DNA of 57,287 nt from a virus. Every line of letters starts with the position of its first letter. Position 1 is the stretch's first letter. Below, piece after piece: positions 32,730-41,103 of the stretch. A model generated the notes under the pieces. The model was not told the DNA's origin. It was given only the letters and a program-made list of their open reading frames with translations, and ran no database searches. The DNA lies in the IMG/VR virus record IMGVR_UViG_3300025869_000014, positions 1 to 57,287 of that record. One strand, 5' to 3'. Made by a program: the position numbers and the translations under genes.

Positions 32730-32965
32730 CAAAGCTAACACGGAAGCAAGAAAAAACTATACAGCCTAAGCTTAAAACTTACGCTGAGAAAGAAGAGGCA
32801 AGGCAAGAGATGCTGGATCAGGTTGATCAGTTCATAAAGAACGGAGGCGAGATTCAGGCAGTAGAACAAGGTGCCACTGCTTTGCGCTACGGAAAGACAA
32901 CTAAGTGGAGGCAGGAGCTAGCCGACAAAGGTAAGTCCGGCGCAGCCTCTACTCACAAAAAGTAA
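32726..32965 (+). CDS. Small basic protein, unknown
   Basis: 79 residues, ATGA overlap with the nuclease gene. Helical; ends 'EQGATALRYGKTTKWRQELA' and a Lys-rich tail. A phage-typical 'GxTxxxYGxxxxW' block suggests DNA contact, but no family assigned. Confidence 0.6.
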   Translation: MTKLTRKQEKTIQPKLKTYAEKEEARQEMLDQVDQFIKNGGEIQAVEQGATALRYGKTTKWRQELADKGKSGAASTHKK

Positions 32966-32977
32966 TCAGGAAAAATT

Positions 32978-33097
32978 ATGCTGAATAAGATACTAGAGTT
33001 CATAGAGTTGATGACTAGTCGTTCGTTCTGGCCCATGTTTGCAATGTTCTTTTTGTTGTTAGCAATGGCAGCTTACACATTACTGGAGTCAATCTAA
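32978..33097 (+). CDS. 39-aa membrane peptide
   Basis: ATG 32978, AGGA seven bases upstream. Residues 17-37 form a hydrophobic helix (FWPMFAMFFLLLAMAAYTLL) after an amphipathic start. TAATG overlap with the next gene. Unknown role. Confidence 0.5.
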   Translation: MLNKILEFIELMTSRSFWPMFAMFFLLLAMAAYTLLESI

Positions 33098-33228
33098 TGG
33101 TAGTTAAGAGAAATAAAAACGGGTTGTTCGTTGCGACAGTGAACGACAGAGATGGTAATTTGTGCGCGGGATTTTCCAAAGATAGAATTCAAGCAATGAT
33201 CTTTTGCTTTGAGTTGCTTATTGAATGA
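33097..33228 (+). CDS. 43-aa protein
   Basis: TAATG overlap upstream, ATGA overlap downstream. 'KNGLFVATVNDRDGNLCAGF' suggests a small beta domain, then a helix. No family recognised. Confidence 0.45.
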   Translation: MVVKRNKNGLFVATVNDRDGNLCAGFSKDRIQAMIFCFELLIE

Positions 33229-33356
33229 GCTACCCCAAAGACGAGGGCTGGAAGAACCTAAGCTACCCGAAAGAAGAACTTACTCTGGAAGAAATAAAGA
33301 AGATGATGCAGAAAAAAGAAGACAGAGAGAATGCAAAGAAGAGGCCGCTTAATTAG
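33225..33356 (+). CDS. 43-aa charged protein, end of rightward operon
   Basis: ATG 33225 overlaps the previous stop. Sequence starts MSYPKDEGWKNLSYPKEELT, then a Lys/Glu helix. Its stop lies 8 bp inside the converging 2584-aa gene, and there is no terminator between them. Confidence 0.45.
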   Translation: MSYPKDEGWKNLSYPKEELTLEEIKKMMQKKEDRENAKKRPLN

Positions 33357-36300
33357 TGCGCCCAACTTTCTTGTCATAGGATTTGTTAAACCTATTATAG
33401 ACAGAGTTCATTCTATCGTAGACTTCTTCTTCCGCTTTACCCATCTTCAAAGCATCCTGTGGCGACCTTGAAGCAATAGCTTTAATTCTTTTGCGTTGCT
33501 CTCTTAATTTTCTTAGCTGATCTTCTGCTCTTTCTAAATCCCTAAGCGTTCTTAATTTTTGCGCGTTATTCTTTCTAAAGTTAATACGGTCAGCGCCTCG
33601 CAACACATCCAGCCTAGCTTCTAACTGCTCAAGCTTAATCTTTCTTTCGTAGAAATCTCCCATGCTAACTCTTTCGTCGGGCTCGCCTTTGATTCTACGA
33701 AGGAACGGTATCTCTCTTGCCTTAAGGTCTTCTCCCTTCTGCCATTTTTCAAACGCATCAAGATTACGCATGCCAAATGTTCCGGCACCGCCCAATGCAA
33801 ACTCAGCTAGATGCTCTAGTACATCTGGCGAAACATCCAGTGCCCCAGACTGTTGCTCATTACCACCTATCAAAGAGTTGGAGAGCTTAGCCATCCACTT
33901 GAACGGTGTTCGCGTTGTAGACATTGACATAGAAGACTCTGGTAACTGAGTTCCTGTCGGGAAGTTCTCCCTATATATAGGAGAGCCGAAGAAGTTTTCG
34001 TTCTTTGCTATCTCTATAAAAGGCTGAGCTATTGTCGGCGCAGGAGAAGAGAATCCTATCGGGGAGAACGATCCTAGGAATGCACTGGTCACATTAGACG
34101 TTGCCTTAAGTGGAGATATGTGGCCGTTGCTCATCTCAAAAACATTCTGCCCAAGAGAATGAAACACGTTGTATCCGTATGGCAGCGGGATGGTGTAATG
34201 ATTCTTCCCGTCATCGGCCATGATCACTATGTTTCTTTCTTTAACGTAGTCTGGTATCTCGGAGTAGTAAGACCTTCCCGTCTCTGGGTTCTCTTCGCTC
34301 TCTTCTTCTGCTCTTAAGGCAGACAAAGCGCCGAACATGATCAAAGATGTAACTGCCCCCTGCTTAACGCGACTAGCTTCAGAGCTAAGCGGATTCATAT
34401 TAGGCCCGAACAATCCTCTTGCGAAGTTAGCTGTGCCCTGAACACTAGCATTGAAGAACAAATAGAGAGAGTTAACCAAGTCTCCGGCGTTGCCCTTTCG
34501 ATTAAAGTTGATTGTCAAATTCTTAGCGAGTGACGCAGCTTGAGCCAAAGCTTCGGGCCTTGGCACCCCAGCATTAAGCAGCTCATCACGCGATGCTTTG
34601 AACGTGGCTAGTCGCACAGCGTTTTCAACAGAGGCATTGCTGTCTTCAACAAACTTCATGACAGACTGATATCTTCGCTGGAAGTTTCCTTTGAAGGTTC
34701 CGTTTGCCATATCAATCATAGATTGAATAGTCTTGGTTTGATCTTCGGGGGGTCTTGAGTGGAACCAGTCAGCTTTTGCCCCAGACTCCATGTACTCTCT
34801 GACATCTGCCTGATCCACAGGATCTATGCCGGATAAGTTTCCTACAAATGTTCCGTCTTTAACTGAGAAGTTTCTTGCTGCTTTATAAAAAACGCCCATC
34901 GAAGGAATGACATCTTTTATAACCTTAGCTACAAGCTTCTGATCTTTCGCTTTACCTTGAGACATATCCTGTTCGCCAAGGATATTAAAGATAGCTGTCT
35001 GCACATCACGAGAGAAGTTGCCAATAACAAACTCGGGGTTAAGCGATGTGTTCATCATGGATAGGAATCTATTAACAACACCAAACTTCTGAATAAGATT
35101 GTCTGCTGTGCCGCTGTCCATGCCAAGAATGGCATCCCTTAATCTTTTATCTGCAAGCTCAACGTAAACTTGCTGACCATCTAGCTTCACGCCAATTAAA
35201 TCTTTATCAAAACCGGGGCTAAGGTTGTCTCTCTTTAGCACTATCTTCTGTATGTAATCCTTTCTGTTAGCGTCCGGCGGTATCTCTGAGAACGTCTGGC
35301 CCTGCAAGTCTTTGTCGTTTCCAACGTAGGTAAACTTCTTCTCAAAAGCTCGCATGTACCTAGGGTCTTCAGGAGATATGACCCTCCAAAACTCCGCATC
35401 CGGACTGCTCTTTACCAAGTTAACTAGGCGCTCACCGAACTGTTTATTCTTTGTGCCCCTAGCCATTGACCGCTCAGCATTTAACAGAACATGTCCTAGT
35501 GGTGACTGAGCAGCAGACTCCCTGCCCATAGCTCGCAGAAATTCTTTGCCTTTTGTACTGATGCTACTGCCTATAATCAGGTTCTCAGCGTAGTCATCTT
35601 CTATGTCTTTGCCTCTCAATGGCGCGTAGTATTTGTAGGCACTCCTGATTCCTTCAGCGGAGTCTTTGTCTATCAGTCCACCTTCAATCGTTCCGTCTAT
35701 GGTTTCATTGACTATCTTATCAACGTCCGCAGCAACGCTTTGAAGTTTCTTTCCTCTCCCGTTACCACCTGACCATGTGCCCGTGGAACTATTCCAGTCC
35801 ATGTCGTAACGCTCTTTCATCTTGCGCTTGACAAAACTATTGGTGAGAGCTTGTCCGGTCTTAAGCTTTCCTGATCCGGGATTTAGTTCTACGTCTCTTT
35901 GTGAATCCCGAATGGCAACCTTTTCATTCCGCTCAATAGCGTGTCTAAGAATAAGAAACTCATCGACTTCATCTAGACTGTAACCAGAGTCAGCAATCTT
36001 CTTTGCCAAGGGTTTCTTTCTTTCATCTTCAAACCGCCGCATCTTGTTGCCAAGAATGCCTGAAATACTTTCCTCTCCAATGTAAGCAGACTCTGTTGCC
36101 TTGAGAGGGCTGAGGCCAAGACTGGCCCTGTATTTATTTATCTCTCGCTCTGCATCCTTGAGTCCGGTGAACTTATCAGCAGCCCAGAAGACAAACTTAT
36201 CCTTAAAAGAATAACCTTTTGTTTGAAAACTGAATGGCTCGCCAAGTATTTCTTGGTCAATAATTGATTGCTGAACTTCTGGGGAGTTGTCCAGTGAGTT

Positions 36301-39300
36301 CATTATGGTGCTGGGAGGATTCCTTTCTGAAAACTCTGCTGCTTTTTGTTCTGCTGCTTTTAATTCGTCTTTAGATTCTACTCTGGCCCTAGATTCTGTG
36401 ACAGGATCTTCATACTCTAGACCTTCTGTCCATGTCCAGTCCGGCATAAGACCTATTTTTTGCTCGGCAAATACGGTGTCTTCTATCTTTGCCGTTCTGT
36501 TGTTCTCAGCATAAGGCCCATAATTTAACCAACTATTTTGACCCCTTGTTTCAGAAGTAAGAGCATGCAAGGCTGGGCCAGTAAACAATTTAGCATGAGC
36601 CTGCCATGCGTTCTCTTCCCCTCTGGCTCGGAACCCACTTCCTTCTATGCCGTGCCCGAAAGCATCATGCACAGCGCGAAACAAATCGTTGGCAGTGACA
36701 AGTTTTCTATCTCCACTCTGATCCTTCCACCTCAGCCCCGTATCTTCTAGCATCGGATTGTTTTCTATTTCAGAATCAGTGATCCCTTCTGTGCCATAAC
36801 CATCATAAGTTCCATAAACTGCCATGCGTTTGGTAGCGCGAAGGTCTCGCATAGCGTTGAAAGGATTGCCGTCATAAGGGTCTGACTCAGAGTCATAGAA
36901 AGTAAACTCATAACCAGCATCTGTCAGAGCCTTATATTGGTTTTTAGTTTGCCTTATAAGATCTTTATATGCTTTCTTTACAGCAGGATTTTGCGGGTCG
37001 TTACGCATCTCATCATACGCTTTAGCCAGCCTCTCGCCACGATCCTTTGGGACTTTTACATAGGATCTTTGTTTTCTTTCAGGGAGTCCGTAGTCTTCTG
37101 CGTATTCTTCTGCGATAGCAACGATTTCTGGGATTGGCCCTGTCGCCCCTTGAATAGCTGGCGCACCTTCAAGCGGCGTAAAGCTTCTGCTCTGTAACCG
37201 TCTTCCTCTGTCTCTATTTCGTTGCCCCAATCTTCTTGCTTGCTCATCAGAAACTCCTCCTGTGGTATCTTCTTGTATTGTATCATCTGTTCCCTGTTTT
37301 GAGAACATAATATCATCCGCGTATTCGTACCCTTGCGGAACACCTGATGGATCGTACTGAGCATGTACACCTTTGATATCTGATGGCTTGAACATAGCGA
37401 TGCCAGTTGCCATGTCCTGTATGCTATTCTCATAGTCAACGTAAGAATCATACCCCGCGCTTCGGACAAAAGGAGACAAGGCTTCCAGCTCTGCGAAGCC
37501 AACATCTGAGGGTCTTTGTGTAATGCTACCTACAATTTGTTGAAGCTGCTTTCTTCTACCATTTATTATCGAATCTCTAGCTTCGGTGTCTGAAGCAGGG
37601 TAACCCATCTGCTCCATCATCTTATCTGCGTAGCTCTTGTAGACAGGACTAGATAAGTTATCCACTTCTCTAGACAAAGCTTGAAGCTCACCTCCGGAAT
37701 CTTTTTCTCTGGAAATTCTGCCCGGATCAAAAGAGTTTCCTTGTCTTAAATAGACGGGGTATACAGTGCCCGCGTCTGCCGCATTCTCTGGATCAGAGAA
37801 GTCAGATCGATCCGGCGCAAACATATTTGCAAACTCTGGATTGACAGTAAAATGACCAGCTATGATGTCATTAGTGGCTGAGTCAAAGCTACCTGCAAGA
37901 TTGCTCCTGAACTTCTTGATGTTGGTTTTACCAGTGCCATGATAATAGGTAGTGTTGGTATCGAATCCCTGCTCTGCTGCCCTATCTCTTTGCCTCGATG
38001 CAGATATCTCTTCCTCTTCTGTCTCCGGCGTAAGTACTTTGACATCTCTCGATAGACCTATGCCTCTGTCCGGCACTGCGCCTAATCTTTTCTCCGTAGC
38101 TTGAAGCGTTCTTATCCGATCTCTTTCTCTTGAACCTATCTCTCCTTTCTCAAGGCGATTTAATACATCATCAAAGCTCTGGAACCCTGTGCCACTTAAT
38201 GCATTACCTGTCTTCTCGAAAAAACTATACATCCTTTCAACAAGACTCTTGGGCTTGCCAGTAATAAGCTTCTTATCTTTTCTTCCGTACCTGATAATCT
38301 CAGCAACGGCTTCTTCCATCTGTCCGACAGCTGATAGGTCGGGGTATCTTTCCTGAGCGTCATTGAAAAAAGTAACGTTACCCCTGCCCGGAAATATTTT
38401 TTTCCTTGTCAAGTTTTCTAGCAGCCGCCATTCTTTTTCTTTCCACAGGTCAAGGTTTCTAACGCCGTGAACAATCTCGTGATCTAATATTTCAGTGAGA
38501 GCTTCTCTTCTTGCTTCCGGAGTTTGGTCTCTTGCCCCCTGCTTAATCCTATCAAGCGCAAGGAATACCGTATTCGATCTGGGCCTGTAATATCCTTCAG
38601 TCTCTTGACGGATATCCTCCCCTTCCTTTCCGGCAAGTATCAGCTCTCCCTTTCTAGTTACTGGCCCAATCTTTAACTCATCAAGAACCCTGACACGGAT
38701 GTCATCTAGACCCATACCCTTGAGGTCTTCATTAAGCAGCTTCTCAAGATTGGCCGCATCTTCTGAAACGGTCTCAGCGTATGGTTTTATTTCCGGCTCA
38801 AAGCGTTCTGGCGCGGGCAATGTTGTGCGCGTAACGACTTCATCTTTGTTGTTGATTAAGCCAGTCTTCTTGATCGCCTTCTGCAAATCAGAAGCAACCT
38901 TCCTTGTTCTTTTGGCTGATCCAATGTCTCCGATCTGGCTCTCGATGTTCTCTACAGTGCCGTCACCTGTCTCAGTAACGTACTGAACAGCGGCGTTGTA
39001 TTGTTTTCTTGTGTATGTCTTCGGCCTGAAGTCCGGCAAGGATGCTGGCTGAGCAACAACAGGAAGCTTTCTTAATTCCTGAACGAGATACATGCGCTGA
39101 GAAGGGCTCATGCTTTCTACGTTGGTTTCGTTAACAATCTTTTCTAATAGATAACCTACCTCAGGAGAATCAACACTTGATGCAATGTTCTTTTCTTGAA
39201 GAACAGAAGACACTTCTTCTAGGGTTCTTTTTTGATCTTGATACTCTTGCCTGCTAGCCGCTAGGCGAGCGCCAACAGAGCCAAAGTTCTCCGTTGTTTC

Positions 39301-41103
39301 CGTCATGTCTGGAGAGCTAACCCCTACCAGCACATCAAATACATTTGAGTATTTATCGCCCAATACTTGTTTGGCTTCTTCAAGCGTAAACTCTTGAACC
39401 TCAGGTAGACCTTTCTTTCTTCGATCAAAGTTAATTTCTTGAGCGGCTGTTAGGTTTGAAAGATCTCGATAAAGTTTTTCACCCTTATCTGAGTACGGTG
39501 GGACTCCATACTGATTGGTATGAAGTTGATCTATTGTTTGATTCTCTTGGTAAGGAGACTTAGGAGACTGAGTTGTGCCTGCAGCTTCGTTAAGTACCGC
39601 TGAAGTAACAGTGAAACGCTTTGGCCTGTTTAGTTTTTGACCAATAACATACAAGCTTTCTGATTGCTCAGGGGTGTAGGCTTCCGGGGCAAGATCAAGG
39701 GAGTCTATTACGGAATCGTTTACTCTTCTGTTGATCAGCTCTTGATTAAGATTTGCCATCAAATGGATAGCAGATTCTCTTTCCTGCTCAGGCTGTCCGA
39801 ACTGCTCACCTGTCTCAGAATGAACTACCTTAAAGACAGAACCTCCCGGCAATTTATCTTCGACAATGTCAAACTTGCCTGACTCTGGGAAAGCTCCGTC
39901 TTTTTGTATGCCGCTTCTTGCTATCTGACTAGCGTACTCCGCAGCCCTGTCAATCATGTTTACTTGTCGGCCAAGATACGGCTGTGCTGGGTCGAACTCA
40001 AACTGCTCGCCTTCAAAAGTTTCAGTGCCATACAAGGGATCTGGAACGACTACCGAATCTCTTTCTACTTTTAGCTTGGCAGCTTCTGCCATGTCATAGA
40101 GGTCTTGGCTTGCCTTTTCATCTTCGTCTCTAAATGCTTGCTCTCTTTCTTGCTCAGCATCTAGAACCATTTTAGATCTGCGCCGAGTTACACCGCTGGT
40201 AATTGCATCTAGCAGGGCACCAGAGCCAGCGCCTACAGTGAAGTCGTCCCATAGAGATTCTGTATAGTTAACGTTGTCAGAATAAACGCCGTCTTCAATA
40301 GCGTTCTGCAACAAGCTTGCGGCTACTTCCTGAGTTCCTTCAACAGCGCCCTCAGCCACCGCGCTACTAACAGCATTAAAAGCCTCTTCGTTTTTCCTTG
40401 GGTTCTTAAACCTTGCTATCTTTTTTAAAACGTTCAGGGGCGCAATGGCTTCTGATGCCCCAACAAAACCACCAAGAGCTATAGCTAAATCTTCTTGTCC
40501 CGCAGATACTTCTTCTCCTCTGGCTCTGGCAGCAGCTACCCTATCAGCTTGCTCTGAAGCTCCGGCACCAACGCCTGCTCCAGTTGCGCCAACCGTGGCC
40601 GCAATTCTCTGCCCTCTTGCTGCTGCACCAAGACCTTTAGCTCCAAGACCAAAAGCACCGCCCGGAACAAAGAACGAACCTATAGAGCCTAGACCTTCGC
40701 TAAGCTTTACTAGATAGTTATCTTTGTATGCATCGCCAAGACCAAGGCTTTCATTGAGAGCCTGCTTGCCCTCATTCGCTAGCCGAATAAGTTCGTTTTC
40801 ATCGCCGCTATCTATTAGATCATCAAGACCTATCAGGTCTGTGCCTACATCAGCAAGTTCTGCTAGACCAGCGCCAGCAGAAAGAAGGCCAGAACCAAAT
40901 CCTCTGACCAATCCTTTTCCCATCTCAACAGGAACACCTGCGTAATAGTCAACGCCTTTGGGCTGATTAAAACCCATTTGCCTGTGATACTCCTCAAGAT
41001 CTAAGTTTGAGTAGTATTTATTGTACAGACCATCAACAACTTCTTCGTCAGTAAGATCCTTATACTGAGGATATTTTTCTCTGAAAACAGTTAGACCGCT
41101 CAT
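33349..41103 (-). CDS. Giant polyvalent-type internal virion protein (2584 aa)
   Basis: Recognisable in order: an N-terminal Gly-rich, partly hydrophobic zone (residues about 60-300); a metallopeptidase-like HEIVH (875-879); an ART-like block with YYHGTG near 1053-1058 and GHFTVNPEFA, typical of polyvalent-protein ADP-ribosyltransferases; the block 'LTSETRGQNSWLNYG' near 1518; and, near 2205-2330, 'YLFFNASVQGTANFARGLF' with a 'IPLPYGYNVFHSLGQNVF' stretch, like LPD38-type domains. Such proteins are packed in the head and injected to protect phage DNA or modify host proteins; known from the polyvalent-protein literature. Whether the ART and protease are active is not shown. Last gene of the late arm. 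Confidence 0.8.
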   Translation of the reverse strand: MSGLTVFREKYPQYKDLTDEEVVDGLYNKYYSNLDLEEYHRQMGFNQPKGVDYYAGVPVEMGKGLVRGFGSGLLSAGAGLAELADVGTDLIGLDDLIDSGDENELIRLANEGKQALNESLGLGDAYKDNYLVKLSEGLGSIGSFFVPGGAFGLGAKGLGAAARGQRIAATVGATGAGVGAGASEQADRVAAARARGEEVSAGQEDLAIALGGFVGASEAIAPLNVLKKIARFKNPRKNEEAFNAVSSAVAEGAVEGTQEVAASLLQNAIEDGVYSDNVNYTESLWDDFTVGAGSGALLDAITSGVTRRRSKMVLDAEQEREQAFRDEDEKASQDLYDMAEAAKLKVERDSVVVPDPLYGTETFEGEQFEFDPAQPYLGRQVNMIDRAAEYASQIARSGIQKDGAFPESGKFDIVEDKLPGGSVFKVVHSETGEQFGQPEQERESAIHLMANLNQELINRRVNDSVIDSLDLAPEAYTPEQSESLYVIGQKLNRPKRFTVTSAVLNEAAGTTQSPKSPYQENQTIDQLHTNQYGVPPYSDKGEKLYRDLSNLTAAQEINFDRRKKGLPEVQEFTLEEAKQVLGDKYSNVFDVLVGVSSPDMTETTENFGSVGARLAASRQEYQDQKRTLEEVSSVLQEKNIASSVDSPEVGYLLEKIVNETNVESMSPSQRMYLVQELRKLPVVAQPASLPDFRPKTYTRKQYNAAVQYVTETGDGTVENIESQIGDIGSAKRTRKVASDLQKAIKKTGLINNKDEVVTRTTLPAPERFEPEIKPYAETVSEDAANLEKLLNEDLKGMGLDDIRVRVLDELKIGPVTRKGELILAGKEGEDIRQETEGYYRPRSNTVFLALDRIKQGARDQTPEARREALTEILDHEIVHGVRNLDLWKEKEWRLLENLTRKKIFPGRGNVTFFNDAQERYPDLSAVGQMEEAVAEIIRYGRKDKKLITGKPKSLVERMYSFFEKTGNALSGTGFQSFDDVLNRLEKGEIGSRERDRIRTLQATEKRLGAVPDRGIGLSRDVKVLTPETEEEEISASRQRDRAAEQGFDTNTTYYHGTGKTNIKKFRSNLAGSFDSATNDIIAGHFTVNPEFANMFAPDRSDFSDPENAADAGTVYPVYLRQGNSFDPGRISREKDSGGELQALSREVDNLSSPVYKSYADKMMEQMGYPASDTEARDSIINGRRKQLQQIVGSITQRPSDVGFAELEALSPFVRSAGYDSYVDYENSIQDMATGIAMFKPSDIKGVHAQYDPSGVPQGYEYADDIMFSKQGTDDTIQEDTTGGVSDEQARRLGQRNRDRGRRLQSRSFTPLEGAPAIQGATGPIPEIVAIAEEYAEDYGLPERKQRSYVKVPKDRGERLAKAYDEMRNDPQNPAVKKAYKDLIRQTKNQYKALTDAGYEFTFYDSESDPYDGNPFNAMRDLRATKRMAVYGTYDGYGTEGITDSEIENNPMLEDTGLRWKDQSGDRKLVTANDLFRAVHDAFGHGIEGSGFRARGEENAWQAHAKLFTGPALHALTSETRGQNSWLNYGPYAENNRTAKIEDTVFAEQKIGLMPDWTWTEGLEYEDPVTESRARVESKDELKAAEQKAAEFSERNPPSTIMNSLDNSPEVQQSIIDQEILGEPFSFQTKGYSFKDKFVFWAADKFTGLKDAEREINKYRASLGLSPLKATESAYIGEESISGILGNKMRRFEDERKKPLAKKIADSGYSLDEVDEFLILRHAIERNEKVAIRDSQRDVELNPGSGKLKTGQALTNSFVKRKMKERYDMDWNSSTGTWSGGNGRGKKLQSVAADVDKIVNETIDGTIEGGLIDKDSAEGIRSAYKYYAPLRGKDIEDDYAENLIIGSSISTKGKEFLRAMGRESAAQSPLGHVLLNAERSMARGTKNKQFGERLVNLVKSSPDAEFWRVISPEDPRYMRAFEKKFTYVGNDKDLQGQTFSEIPPDANRKDYIQKIVLKRDNLSPGFDKDLIGVKLDGQQVYVELADKRLRDAILGMDSGTADNLIQKFGVVNRFLSMMNTSLNPEFVIGNFSRDVQTAIFNILGEQDMSQGKAKDQKLVAKVIKDVIPSMGVFYKAARNFSVKDGTFVGNLSGIDPVDQADVREYMESGAKADWFHSRPPEDQTKTIQSMIDMANGTFKGNFQRRYQSVMKFVEDSNASVENAVRLATFKASRDELLNAGVPRPEALAQAASLAKNLTINFNRKGNAGDLVNSLYLFFNASVQGTANFARGLFGPNMNPLSSEASRVKQGAVTSLIMFGALSALRAEEESEENPETGRSYYSEIPDYVKERNIVIMADDGKNHYTIPLPYGYNVFHSLGQNVFEMSNGHISPLKATSNVTSAFLGSFSPIGFSSPAPTIAQPFIEIAKNENFFGSPIYRENFPTGTQLPESSMSMSTTRTPFKWMAKLSNSLIGGNEQQSGALDVSPDVLEHLAEFALGGAGTFGMRNLDAFEKWQKGEDLKAREIPFLRRIKGEPDERVSMGDFYERKIKLEQLEARLDVLRGADRINFRKNNAQKLRTLRDLERAEDQLRKLREQRKRIKAIASRSPQDALKMGKAEEEVYDRMNSVYNRFNKSYDKKVGRTN

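Noticed and set aside
37056-37505. 149-codon minus-strand frame inside the 2584-aa gene
   Set aside because: Same strand, alternative frame, no ribosome site; the long frame contains the recognised domains.
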